DNA of 64,000 nt, from NCBI GenBank assembly GCA_033807775.1, contig CM066324.1, positions 134,593,501-134,657,500 of the forward strand. Direction: 5' to 3'. Position numbers and translations under genes: made by a program. Numbering within the stretch: position 1 is the stretch's first letter; each line of letters begins with the position of its first letter. Below, piece after piece: positions 45,292 through 55,921 of this stretch. The notes beneath the pieces are model-generated. The model was not told the DNA's origin, made no database searches, and saw only the letters and a program-made list of their open reading frames with translations. The DNA is from Saussurea involucrata (lineage: Eukaryota > Streptophyta > Magnoliopsida > Asterales > Asteraceae).

Positions 45292-46307
45292 TGTTAGTAA
45301 TTTTACTGTATTTTAATCATACACAGGATTAATTATTAAATAACGAAAAACGAAACAGAAATAAGAAGAAGCGGAAAATTAAAGGAAACGAATTCCTAGA
45401 AACGAGAACCGCTGAGGCTCGTGTTGGACACGATTCCCTTAAACAGATTTTCCGTCTGTTCCCAGGGTACAACAGCGAAAGCAGTTTTAGAGAACTGCCG
45501 GAGATGACAATCTTGCCCGGAAAATTCGCCGGAAATAAATTCGTATGCTACTGTTCGAGTTTCGTATGGAGAGAATACCGAGAGAGAGTTGAGTTCTGAA
45601 AACGTGTTCAGTTCGTTTGTTTCTTTGGATGAAAACGAGACCATGTATTTATATTGGTATTTGAAACCGACAACCATAAATCCGTAATTAAAGAATTGAT
45701 TACAGAAACCGACACTCTTAATTACGAATTAAAACTGTAACCGACATTCATAAGTTCGGAATTAAGAAATTGATTATGAAATCGAAAATCTTAATTACGA
45801 AATACAAACTGTAACCGAAATACAGTTTCAGTTTCAAAAAAAATACAAACTGGTCAAACGAATTTTTAGCAAAACCGAGTTGCGTGAGCACGAGAATTTG
45901 GAGTTGCATTCGTGTCCGCAGGTCGCGCTCGACGATTTTAGCTTACGAAATCGTCCATCGGCACCGCCCCTGCGCGCGGGTAGGAGTTAGAGTCAAACCA
46001 ATCAAGGAGCTTGTCAACTCCTCACACTTCTTTGATTATAAACTAAAGAAAGTTTACTCTCTCTTCCCATGTGGGACACCTTCCCACACCCAACTTGGTT
46101 TTTGCTAATTTCATCCAATTACTCATCTTTGAGCATCGATATCTCATTCACACATACTCCGTTTTGAACGTATTATATATCGTTTCGAAGCTCTCATATA
46201 GGAGAAAATAAACCCACTAAGAGTTAATTATATATAACACAAACACATACATTTAAATGCGTCCAAAGTTTAGTAAAAACCATATTTTTTACTAAAAATT
46301 TCCAACA
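45292..46307 (-). mobile_element. 5' LTR of the copia element
   Basis: It has the same termini as the partner at 41076, with a TATAAATA box at 45646-45653 on the minus strand. Differences from the 3' LTR include a small rearrangement near 45897-45925 (GGAGTTGCATTCGTGTCC is present only here). Confidence 0.9.
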
Positions 46308-46999
46308 ACTGTTTCATCTGTATACTAAGGGATGAAAAGGGTTAACACTTGTCTATATCAAAACAAAAGACTGAATTGAAAAGTACACACATGCAAAGAT
46401 CACAAATCTGATTAAGACACATGTTAAAGTTGAAATAGTGCATTTAATGCAATGGAGACTATAAAGGCCTTCATTGTGTTAGTTCGAAAACCACCCATTT
46501 TGAAAAAACATATTTGTGATTGCTTCAAAGTAAATCTAACGCCAATATCTGAGAGCTATCTTAGTCTCTCAAACCGAAAGATACATTCTTCTTATCTTTT
46601 GCAGAGTGTAAATTGGTCACCCTCATATAGTTTAGGATAAATGTCTTGCCTCATAGATTCCGCAATATATCTGTAATTTTACATTTGAAATAAACTAAAG
46701 AGTAAATTACAATTTTGGTCCCTGTGGTTTTCATCCACTATCAAGAGTAGTCCCTCTTTCAAAGTAATTACAGTTTTAGTCATTATGGTTATCATTCTAC
46801 TTCAATTATGGTCCCTATGACAACTTCCGTCCAAACTCCCTGTGAAATGTTAGTAACAACCAAGGATATTATGGTCCTTTTGCTCTATTTTGTCTTTTTC
46901 TTAGTTTACTTGATTAAAAGTTCTCATTTTTACTCCTCTCTCTCTCTCTCTGTTGTTCATCATGGTAAAGCAGCAAAAAAACCATCGATTGTAAATAGT

Positions 47000-47880
47000 G
47001 TGTGTGCATATCGATGACGGAGTTGGGTGGGAGATTGGGAGGTGTATCGTACGTGGTACATGAGGGAAGGAGATCGAGCAAAAGTTTTTACGGTGGTGAG
47101 TTTTGGCCGGAGATAAAAGAGAGATTAACCTCCGTAACCCACCCACTCACACCCTACCCGTTCTTGCATTTATGTCTTCCAAATGTCGGCACCGATGAAC
47201 AACCACCCTTTCATCCCCATTCCATTTCTTTCTATCGACTTCCAAATGTCGGCATCCGATGAACAACATCGTTAAATTAAATTCCACCTCTAACTACCCA
47301 TCCTTTCAGTTCCCACTCCGGTCACATCCCAAGCCCATCTCCGGAAACAAACCCACCCCTTCCACCTCTCGTCTTCTCGACAAGGTAATCCTTATCAATT
47401 TCAAAACAAATCTAGATCTAAAAATCCATAAAACACATATTGAACCAAAAATGCATCTCCAACCATCTTCAAACTTAAATCCAGACATAAATGTCCATAG
47501 AAATACATAAACCATATCAGATTTAAACTTAAAATATAGATATTGAAATAAAACCCGAATCCAAATCTGAAAGCACATGCAGTAGTTACAAAACTCAAAT
47601 AGAGATAGCAAATGGTTTTCCAGTAGGTTCCATAGCGTCTCTCCCAATTTCAAGCTTATCCTAACAGTGACAGACTTGAGGTTAGGGTTCTTCTCCGGGG
47701 TCGGTGATCGTCGACAGAGAAGTAGAAGAGATGAGGGCGAGAGAGAGAGAGAGAGATCGGTAGTTGACGGTGAAGAAGAGATCACTAGAAAAATGGACTT
47801 GAGGTTAGGGTTCTTCTCCAGGGTCGCTTCTTGAGGGATGGGTGTTGGATTTTAGCTCAGTATGCAGAATATATATGTTT
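47000..47880. other. Gene-like non-TE sequence inside element A
   Basis: This stretch has balanced composition, Pro/Ser-rich short frames and a (GA)n run. GACTTGAGGTTAGGGTTCTT occurs twice (about 47669 and 47793). A minus-strand 159-codon frame starts MISSSPSTTDLSLSLS and soon becomes Phe/Leu-rich. I recognise no domain. It resembles captured host leader or exon DNA, as in Pack-MULEs, but that is an inference. Confidence 0.3.
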
Positions 47881-48106
47881 GAGTAAACTACATTTTTGGT
47901 CCCTGTGGTTTGGTGTTTATAACACATTTGGTCCCTACAGTTTAAAAATTACACTTTAGCCCCTACTGTTTGCCATTTGGTCCAGATTTGGTCCCTCTGA
48001 CAAACGGCCGTCAGCTGTCAGACGTTAAGGGCTGACATGTGAGATGCACGTGAGGGTAAAACCGTCTTTTTCCCTCTAAACAAACCACAAGGACCAAATT
48101 TGGACG

Positions 48107-48111
<5 letters not shown>

Positions 48112-48162
<51 letters not shown>

Positions 48163-48179
48163 CACTTAAAAATACACAA

Positions 48180-48240
<61 letters not shown>
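48112..48240. repeat. (CA)n(TA)n compound microsatellite
   Basis: Alternating CA and TA runs are split by ACTTAAAAATACACAAAC. It marks the inner edge of the left arm of element B and leads through (GA)n into a TA-anchored element end (GGAGGGATCATGTGAAACCC) related to E1. Confidence 0.85.
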
Positions 48241-48245
<5 letters not shown>

Positions 48246-48649
48246 GAGGGATCATGTGAAACCCATTATTAATATGCAAACTTTACAAACCTCAACCAAC
48301 CAATCATATTTTTCTTGAATTTTTATTTTAAATTAATAGTAAAGGGCAATATTGTCTTTTTAGGTCATCTTAATAACTAAGGAAACAAAAAACGAATTCA
48401 TTAATTATTTTAAGTGAATCATTAATTAATTGATTTCCCTAATTTTATGGAAACTTAAATCAAAAGCAATCCTTATCTACATGTTGGTATACGGTTTAGC
48501 AGCAGATCCTTCACAAAGAATTTGTTTATGATTTTAGAGATAATAGCCACAATAATAACTTTTGGAACACCATCTTCTTCCCAATTGCTCAATATCATCT
48601 TCTTCGTTTTTTTCTTTCTGTTTCTGCGTCATTGCTGCAAGTTCGGACA

Positions 48650-48784
48650 TGGCTTCCAATGAAAGAGAAAACGTCTCGCACGCTGAAATTTATGTAAACG
48701 ATGTTTATAATAACAATGACGAATTTTTGGTGGAATTCGTTAAACCTTTACACATGGAATTCGTTAGTAACGGGTTTCATTAAA
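48650..48784 (+). pseudogene. Short protein-like fragment, possibly FAR1/MULE-related N-terminus
   Basis: From an ATG in good context at 48650, 44 codons read MASNERENVSHAEIYVNDVY...FVKPLHMEFVSNGFH, then stop. The KPLHMEF segment vaguely recalls the P.VGMEF start of FAR1 domains, which derive from Mutator-like transposases. A long CT-rich leader precedes it. The resemblance is short and could be chance. No zinc finger or MULE core follows. Confidence 0.25.
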
Positions 48785-49296
48785 TACAGTTTTATTGCTA
48801 CTTTTTTCCATCAACATAAATATTATTTAACAGTTTCATACCTAGGCTGTTTCAACAAATTAAAGTTTAAGTAACATCAATATTGTTCAACTTTTCATAA
48901 ATTTTCTTCTTCTGTTTCATCACCTACGGTTTTAAATTTGATGATGAAACCGAATTTTCACTTTTTTGTACAGATGAAACCGAAACTGAAAATTCGGTTT
49001 TAAATTTGATGATGAAACAGAAGAGACAAACAATGAAACCTTCCTAATTTGTACACAAAGGCTTAAACCATGTTTCATTAACAGCCTTATTGACATGCAT
49101 TTTCATTGGACTTTTTCAACTAACCCCTTTATAACACCTTTTAGTCTCTTCTGTTTCATCACCTACAGTTTAACTCTTCATAATGATAGCTAAGGCTTCA
49201 CCTTGCTGATGCAACAGACAAGATCACATGCAAAGGAAAAACCACGGTTGCATCTCCATGCATATGGATCAAACATAACAAAATTGGGTCATAAAA

Positions 49297-49425
49297 TTAC
49301 GGTGATTTCACCACATGAACATATCAGTGTGATTTCATTACGGTGATTTCACCACATGAACATATCAGTGTGATTTCATTACGGTTATTTCACCACATGA
49401 ACATATCAGTGTCACTCTGGTGCAA
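49297..49425. repeat. Three-copy 41-bp tandem repeat
   Basis: TACGGTGATTTCACCACATG with ...AACATATCAGTGTGATTTCAT is repeated three times. The units are nearly identical, the third having one change (GGTTATTTC). GGTGATTTCACC inside each unit is an almost perfect palindrome. Confidence 0.88.
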
Positions 49426-49559
49426 TTACTATACCATATTCATTGATGGTCATGCTAACGATTAAATAAAAAACATGCATTATATGATTAATACTGCACA
49501 AGACCACAACAACATATTATGTAATTATCACCGAATCTAAAACAAAAAAGAAATTTCAT

Positions 49560-49845
49560 CAAAGAAAATTTACGATCTTAAAATAGCTTTTTACGAGATT
49601 AAAGTCAGTTTCATCAAAGAAAAAAGCTTTCCACGACCTTAAAGCCAGTTTCATCAAAGAATCTTAAAATAGCTTTTCACGAGTTAAAAGCTTGTTTGGT
49701 CAAAGAATTAGCTTTTCACGAGATTAAAGTCACATTCATCAAAGAATCTTAAAATAGCTTTTAAAGAGCTTAAAGCCAGTTTGATCAAAGAATTCGCTTT
49801 TCACGAGACCAAAGTCAGTTTCACCAGAGAATATAAAAATAGGTT
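49560..49845. repeat. Degenerate tandem repeat of about 45-60 bp
   Basis: Five or six units combine AGCTTTTCACGAGATTAAAG with TCAGTTTCATCAAAGAATCT, with scattered substitutions. No coding role is visible. Confidence 0.75.
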
Positions 49846-50267
49846 TCTAGGAACTTAAAGTCATGTTTCGTTCCCTTCCTCGTCGAGTGGGTTTTCAGGG
49901 GTGTTCTTAAATCGGCTGAATGAGTATTTCTTTCGAATTCTTTCGCTAGTCTTCCTCCCTGTTTCAGTACGATATCAAACAAACGACGATCATTAATGGC
50001 GTAGCTGGTTCTGACGATGAAAAGGTGAAGAAAAACCCTAGTTTCATATCTCCTCCAAGTCAAATCATTTTCTTATTGCTGTGAAATCGGTGTATAAAAA
50101 TACCAAGGAATCGACAGCAAGATTTTCGTTTTTGTTTATCGTGATCTCCTTCTCCAGAAAAGTTGCACGATATTGTTGCTATGTTTCATCGATTTTCTTC
50201 TGATTTAGAGATATGGACCGTATCATCAATATGAATACTTAGCTTCCTTTTTTAACCTGGTTGTTTA

Positions 50268-51349
50268 TGTTAGTCCCAGATGGCTAACCAAGTATTGTAG
50301 AAAGGGGGGGGGGGGGTTGAATACAATACTCAAAATTTTCACAATTTTAATTCTTTATATTGAAAATCTTTCAACAAGAATTACACATAGAAAACTTAAG
50401 ACTGTTGCGGAAAAGAACAGATAAACTATTCTAACAATCTTACACAAAGTATACTAACAAAATAACTAAGAACACTTAGAACAAAGCTATAAAGTTTTTC
50501 AAGCAAACTGGAAATTCTTGCACTTAGAGAAATCTTCCAGTTTGCGTAGAATATCAAGAGCACACAGTAATCTTCAAAGTCTCTCAAGATGTGTTTATTT
50601 TCTGCATGGAGAGGTCTTCCTTTTATAGTGACAAGGAGTGTGCAAACATTGAATGCTTGGGACACTTGTCATCTTCACACTTGCTGAGGATGTTGACTTC
50701 TGGAGAGTTGTGAAGTCCTTGTCACCTTTTACAAGGTACAGTCAGAAGAGCCCATGCATGAGAAAAGAGCTTTGCATGAAAATGGATAACAAGACAAAAT
50801 GTCACTTTATCCATGTAGAAAATATCTTCTCAATTTTTCTTCTAAAGATTGCACCACCGAAGGAAGCTTGGGATATGTGACACATCTTTGGAGAAAGCAT
50901 CTTTGAAACTTCTTTGAGATCCCACCGATGATAGCCTTGTAATATGTGACACATCTTTGAGATATGTGACATCATCTTTGGGATATGTGACATCATCTTT
51001 GGAGGAAAAACATCTTTGAGACTTCTTTGAGATCCCACCGAAATTGGACTTCCATCGGTGGGATTCTTTGGCCGAAACAGAGAGAAATTTCGGTGGAGAT
51101 GTGTCCACCGATGTGTGTGAACACCATCGGTGGACAATGACTTGTATGTGATGAGAAAAGATCTTTCACTTCCACAATGAGAGAATCTTCAATCTTGACT
51201 TTTGGTTGATCTTTGACTTCACCAAACAATTGCTATCTTGTACAAGCCATTACAAAGAACCATGCATCCAAAATTTCTCTAAGTATAAAATGTTTTTCAA
51301 AGTATAAAAGGAGATCATGAGGTCATCTTCAAATCTTGATGACCCAACA
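50268..51349 (-). mobile_element. LTR 1 of the tandem copia array (3' LTR of unit 1)
   Basis: It runs TGTTAGTCCC...GATGACCCAACA (1082 bp). By eye it differs from LTR 2 (54848-55921) by a longer G run, one A/G and one C/T change, which points to very recent activity. Minus-strand TATAAAAGG lies at 50619-50627. The left flank is GTTTA. Several ATCCCACCGA/TCGGTGG motifs are present. Confidence 0.9.
50619..50627 (-). promoter_or_regulatory. TATA box of copia LTR 1
   Basis: The minus strand reads CACTATAAAAGG, a consensus-like TATA box. The identical site in LTR 2 is at 55191-55199. Confidence 0.6.
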
Positions 51350-52879
51350 ATCTCCCCCTATTTGATGATGACATCCATACTTAGAAAAACATGAGTAAGA
51401 CAGTGAATAATGCATGTTGACCCTTCTTTACTCTTTTGGGTTCTTTTTCACACAGTCCATTTTTTTTGTGTGTATGTATATATGATATTTACATATGAGA
51501 AAAAATAAAAAGGTATAGCTGTACATATATTTGAAAGGAAAAGGAAAGAAGTATAAACAGTATAAACAATATGAACAGAATGAATATTACTTGCATCTTT
51601 GGAGGGGCGAGTTGAAACTTGTGTCTGGCTTGAGGATTCTTCATTTTGATCAGCAGCCTGTTGATGTGTTGAAGAACTTTATCTTTCAGGCACTTTTGCT
51701 TTTCTTCAGATGTTTCAAATCTTCAAGTCATTCACTTACTCCAAAAGATTTCAGCCAAGAGAATCTGTGGGTTTTGATAGGAGACAACCCATTATAGTGA
51801 CAAACTTTGAGGAGGGTTGAGTTTGAGTGAATCAGCCTCAGGATGCATCTGCCCATCTGTTGCATCTTGGCATCTTTTCCTGTTTAGCATCATCAACTTG
51901 TCTTTTATTTGCTCCCCCTCAGTTAGATCAGTCGGTCTTTGTGTTACTCCCCCTCAGTTAGATCCGCCCGGACTGATGTGCTCCCCCTTAACCGATCCGT
52001 CGATTTCCTCATTTTTTTTCAAGTTGGTCGCTGGATATGAGTACTGAGGGTTGATGTTGCTCCCCCTCAGATGAATTCTCCCCCTCAGCGGCCGACGCAG
52101 GAAAAGCACCAAGAGAAAATGAAAAATCGGCCGAAAATTGGCAATTTTCGGTAGGAAAATCTGGAGAGATTTTTTTTTTTTTTTTTTTTTTTTTGCTTTT
52201 ACACCGAAAATGAAGGAGTATCCACCGAAAATTGCCTATTTTCGGTAGGATTTTCGGTGGACAATCGGAAGATTTTTTTTTTTAATATTCCCACCGAAAA
52301 TTTGCAAGAGTTAGACAAAAATTCGGTGTAATTTCTTGAAGAGGTTGACGGAAAACTTCTAAGACATCTTCAGCAGAGTGTGGAGAAAGTCTTCTAAGGC
52401 ATTATGGAGAAAATCTTCAAAGTGAAGAAAAGATTGGAATTTCATCTTCCAATTTTGATGACCCAAAAAGATTGAGTTTGAGGATTTGGGGTGACATCTG
52501 CAGAAGAGTTTGTAGTGGGTGGATTTTATGAAAGGAGAGATGGGTTGCAAACCAAGAGTGAAAAAGATGGAAAAAGGGATGGGATGAGGAGATGACACAT
52601 AGGAAGTTGGGTTAGGTGAGAGGAAGAGTATATGAGAAGCTAGATAAAATTGGTGGGGAGAGAATCGGTAGAGGAAATGGTAGAGGTCTACAACTTTGGT
52701 GAGATGAGATCATGGTGATGACATCATTAAAAGAAAAAGGTGTCTACCATGCATGGGATGACATCATTTGGAGGGGTTCTTTCCTATGTTTCTAGATAGG
52801 AGAGGAGATTTGTGAGAGAAGAATAGTGTCCACCGATGAGAATTCGGTGGAAACTTAGGACACATAGTTATTGAAGATT

Positions 52880-53610
52880 ACACATGCCAAGTTCATTTAT
52901 GAGGAAATTAAACCTGGTTTCATCTAGAGGTTTGGTGAACAAGTCGGCAAGCTGAAGATCTATAGGAATGAAGTGAAGCTCAATGTTACCTTTGGAGATG
53001 TGGTCCCTGATGAAATGATATCTGATAATGATATCTGATATCTATGTGCTTTGATCTGGAATGAAGAACTGGATTATTTGCAATAGCTATTGCACTTGAG
53101 TTATCACACAGAATTGGGACTTTGGAATAGATTTGAGCAGAGTCCCTTAGTTGATTTCTCATCCACAGGATCTCAGCACAGCTACATATTCAGCTCAGCA
53201 GTAGAGGTTGACACAGAGTTTTGTTTCTTGCTGGACCAACTTACCAATTTGCCACCAAGAAGTTGGCAGCTTCCTCTGGAATATCCATTCTTTAAGAGAA
53301 AATTGGCAAGAGTGTCATACCAAGCACGTAGAGCTTGCTTGAGACCATAGAGAGCTTTGTCTAGTCGGTACACATAGTCTGGATGAGTTGGGTCTTCAAA
53401 GCCAGGAGGTTGTTTCACATAGACTTCCTCTGCAAGTTCCTCATTGAGGAAGGCACTTTTGACATTCATTTGAAAGACTCTGAAATTTCTGTAGGTAGCA
53501 TGAGTCAAAAAGATTCTTATTGAGGAGGAGAGATCGGTGGGGATTCGGTGGTGGGATTTGAGGTGGTGGATCGGTGGAGATTCGGTGGTGGATCGGTGTG
53601 AGGATTCCAC
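52880..53610 (-). pseudogene. copia RT-RNase H fusion remnant, unit 1
   Basis: The 142-codon frame carries FQMNVKSAFLNEELAEEVYV, QPPGFEDPTHPDYVYRLDKA and LYGLKQALRAWYDTLANFLL. It then jumps directly to LVSWSSKKQNSVSTSTAE, the RNase H start, so the RT palm with its YVDD motif is deleted. After a stop at 53182 the tail continues in another frame (CAEILWMRNQL, ILCDNSSAIAIANNPVLHSR, LQLADLFTKPLDETRF). A short ATATCTGAT duplication near 53030 adds a second disruption. The first 45 codons are filler. It cannot give an active enzyme. Confidence 0.88.
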
Positions 53611-54149
53611 CGAGGAGTTTGAAGGATTGTACCGAATTTAGAAGGGTTTCACCACCGAATTTGAAGGGTTCCACCGAATTTGAGGGGTACCACCGATCGA
53701 GGAGGCAAAACATATGATGGGAAGTAAAGTATGGTGGGATATGGTTTTGGTTTGTGTCGGCAGCAAGATAGAGAAATTGTGGAAGAAAAATATAGAAAAG
53801 AGGAGGTGGTGATTGCATGGTTTGGGATTTCGGTGGAGATGGGTGTCATCATAAAAAGATGGATTGTTATTGTCTTGGAGTGATTGATGGAGGAGAGAGA
53901 AAAGGTGGTGAAAAAGAATATTTGGTGGAAGATGATGAATTTTTGGTTCGGTGGTTAAGTAAAATTTTGGTGGTGAGGTTTAGAAAAGAAATGGAATTTT
54001 AAGAGATTGGAGATGGTGATGTCATGATGATGACATCATCATGCTTATGATGTCATGAGAGTAAAGAATTCTAAGGTTTTGTCAACTTTCTCACTTGTTC
54101 ACATAGATCCATCTGCCCAGCTCAAAATCTGCAATCACAAAGAATTTAA

Positions 54150-54802
54150 TTTCCAGGTACCCATTTTGAAGGTGGGTCCTTTTGGGTTAGAAGAAAAGGG
54201 TTGGTGTCACTTTAGATCAGTTCTTTCTTTCTGACAGTCTTTGGCAAAATGAAAAGTAGCACCACAGATATAGAATTTTCTATGAGGAAAGATCCTTTTA
54301 GAATTGTGATATTTTTCCTTATTTTACTTTTTTTTAAATGTCCTCAAAGAATTTGATGAGGAAACAAAGATTTGGGGTGCAACACCTAAAATTCTTTTTT
54401 CAAATTTTGGGAGGACCAAAATCTTTTCCCTTTAATTGGACATTTTGAGACACACAGATTTGTGAATAAAATCGGTAGAAGAAGACACACAGGTATTTTT
54501 AGAGAAAGTGAAAGATTTCTTTTAAAAAAAAAATTGGCACCCAGATACTTTCCTTTTTCAGAGATAGAAAATATTTTGCATGAGTTGGAAGAGAAGGATG
54601 CATCATCTAAAGACAATAGATAAGGAATTAAATGCTTCAATCTTTTCAGCATCAGAGAGAGATAGAAATGGATGTACCTGTGGTGATGAGGAGAGACACT
54701 TAGCTGATACAAGAGCAGTTGAGGAGGTTTTGAAATGGACCCATTTTCAGAAAAATTATTTTGAAAAGAGTTTTCAACAGTAGAGAAAGAGGAGGCAGCC
54801 AT
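54150..54802 (-). pseudogene. copia gag remnant, unit 1
   Basis: A frame begins MAASSFSTVENSF about 30 bp after the PBS, where gag should start, but is soon frameshifted. Further on, the minus strand encodes KFYICGATFHFAKDC, a zinc knuckle lacking its first cysteine. GPTFKMGTWK follows. The truncated second unit has lost this zone. Confidence 0.55.
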
Positions 54803-54832
54803 CGCATATCAAGTTTATGGAATTAAACTTTC

Positions 54833-54845
54833 TGCTCTGATACCA
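54833..54845 (-). promoter_or_regulatory. tRNA-iMet primer-binding site of copia unit 1
   Basis: The minus strand reads TGGTATCAGAGCA, two bases from the LTR 2 end at 54848. It shows that unit 1 uses LTR 2 as its 5' LTR. Confidence 0.88.
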
Positions 54846-54847
54846 CT

Positions 54848-55921
54848 TGTTAGTCCCAGATGGCTAACCAAGTATTGTAGAAGGGGGGTTGAATACAATA
54901 CTCAAAATTTTCACAATTTTAATTCTTTATATTGAAAATCTTTCAACAAGAATTACACATAGAAAACTTAAGACTGTTGCGGAAAAGAACAGATAAACTA
55001 TTCTAACAATCTTACACAAAGTATACTAACAAAATAACTAAGAACACTTAGAACAAAGCTATAAAGTTTTTCAAGCAAACTGGAAATTCTTGCACTTAGA
55101 GAAATCTTCCAGTTTGCGTAGAATATCAAGAGCACACAGTAATCTTCAAAGTCTCTCAAGATGTGTTTGTTTTCTGCATGGAGAGGTCTTCCTTTTATAG
55201 TGACAAGGAGTGTGCAAACATTGAATGCTTGGGACACTTGTCATCTTCACACTTGCTGAGGATGTTGACTTCTGGAGAGTTGTGAAGTCCTTGTCACCTT
55301 TTACAAGGTACAGTCAGAAGAGCCCATGCATGAGAAAAGAGCTTTGCATGAAAATGGATAACAAGACAAAATGTCACTTTATCCATGTAGAAAATATCTT
55401 CTCAATTTTTCTTCTAAAGATTGCACCACCGAAGGAAGCTTGGGATATGTGACACATCTTTGGAGAAAGCATCTTTGAAACTTCTTTGAGATCCCACCGA
55501 TGATAGCCTTGTAATATGTGACACATCTTTGAGATATGTGACATCATCTTTGGGATATGTGACATCATCTTTGGAGGAAAAACATCTTTGAGACTTCTTT
55601 GAGATCCCACCGAAATTGGACTTCCATCGGTGGGATTCTTTGGCCGAAACAGAGAGAAATTTCGGTGGAGATGTGTCCACCGATGTGTGTGAACACCATC
55701 GGTGGACAATGACTTGTATGTGATGAGAAAAGATCTTTCACTTCCACAATGAGAGAATCTTCAATCTTGACTTTTGGTTGATCTTTGACTTCACCAAACA
55801 ATTGCTATCTTGTACAAGCCATTACAAAGAACCATGCATCCAAAATTTCTCTAAGTATAAAATGTTTTTCAAAGTATAAAAGGAGATCATGAGGTCATCT
55901 TCAAATCTTGATGATCCAACA
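54848..55921 (-). mobile_element. LTR 2 of the tandem copia array (shared LTR)
   Basis: This 1074-bp LTR is at once the 5' LTR of unit 1 and the 3' LTR of unit 2: PBS lies on its left and a PPT (TAGGGGGAGAT on minus) on its right. The TATA box is at 55191-55199 on the minus strand. Confidence 0.9.

Larger units (their letters stand above)
41076..46307 (-). mobile_element. Ty1/copia retrotransposon, structurally complete, coding region decayed
   Basis: LTRs of 1018 and 1016 bp (41076-42093 and 45292-46307) begin TGTTAGTAATTT and end TTTCCAACA. A perfect duplication ACTGT flanks the element (41071-41075 and 46308-46312). LTRs differ at a few per cent of positions by eye, so it is much older than the copia array at 50268. 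Minus-strand order is 5' LTR, repeat-filled leader/gag zone, pre-integrase, integrase, RT, RNase H, PPT, 3' LTR. I see no ordinary tRNA-Met PBS next to the 5' LTR. Confidence 0.92.
51350..54847 (-). mobile_element. Internal region of copia unit 1
   Basis: In minus order: PBS next to LTR 2, a gag-like zone (54150-54802), CCACCGA-rich filler, a fused RT/RNase H scrap (53182-53610), a frameshifted RNase H tail (52880-53180), more CCACCGA-rich filler with a long T run (about 52170), and a PPT (TAGGGGGAGAT) against LTR 1. Protease and integrase are absent. The unit is non-autonomous, yet its LTRs are nearly identical. Confidence 0.82.

Noticed and set aside
47306..47785. 159-codon minus-strand frame
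   Set aside because: It has a Ser/Leu low-complexity start from (GA)n and a Phe-rich remainder without a domain. Kept only as a possible capture.
50802..51229. Identical short frames at 50802-51229 and 55374-55801
   Set aside because: They lie in the copia LTR and its copy. Identity reflects the recent duplication, not coding constraint.
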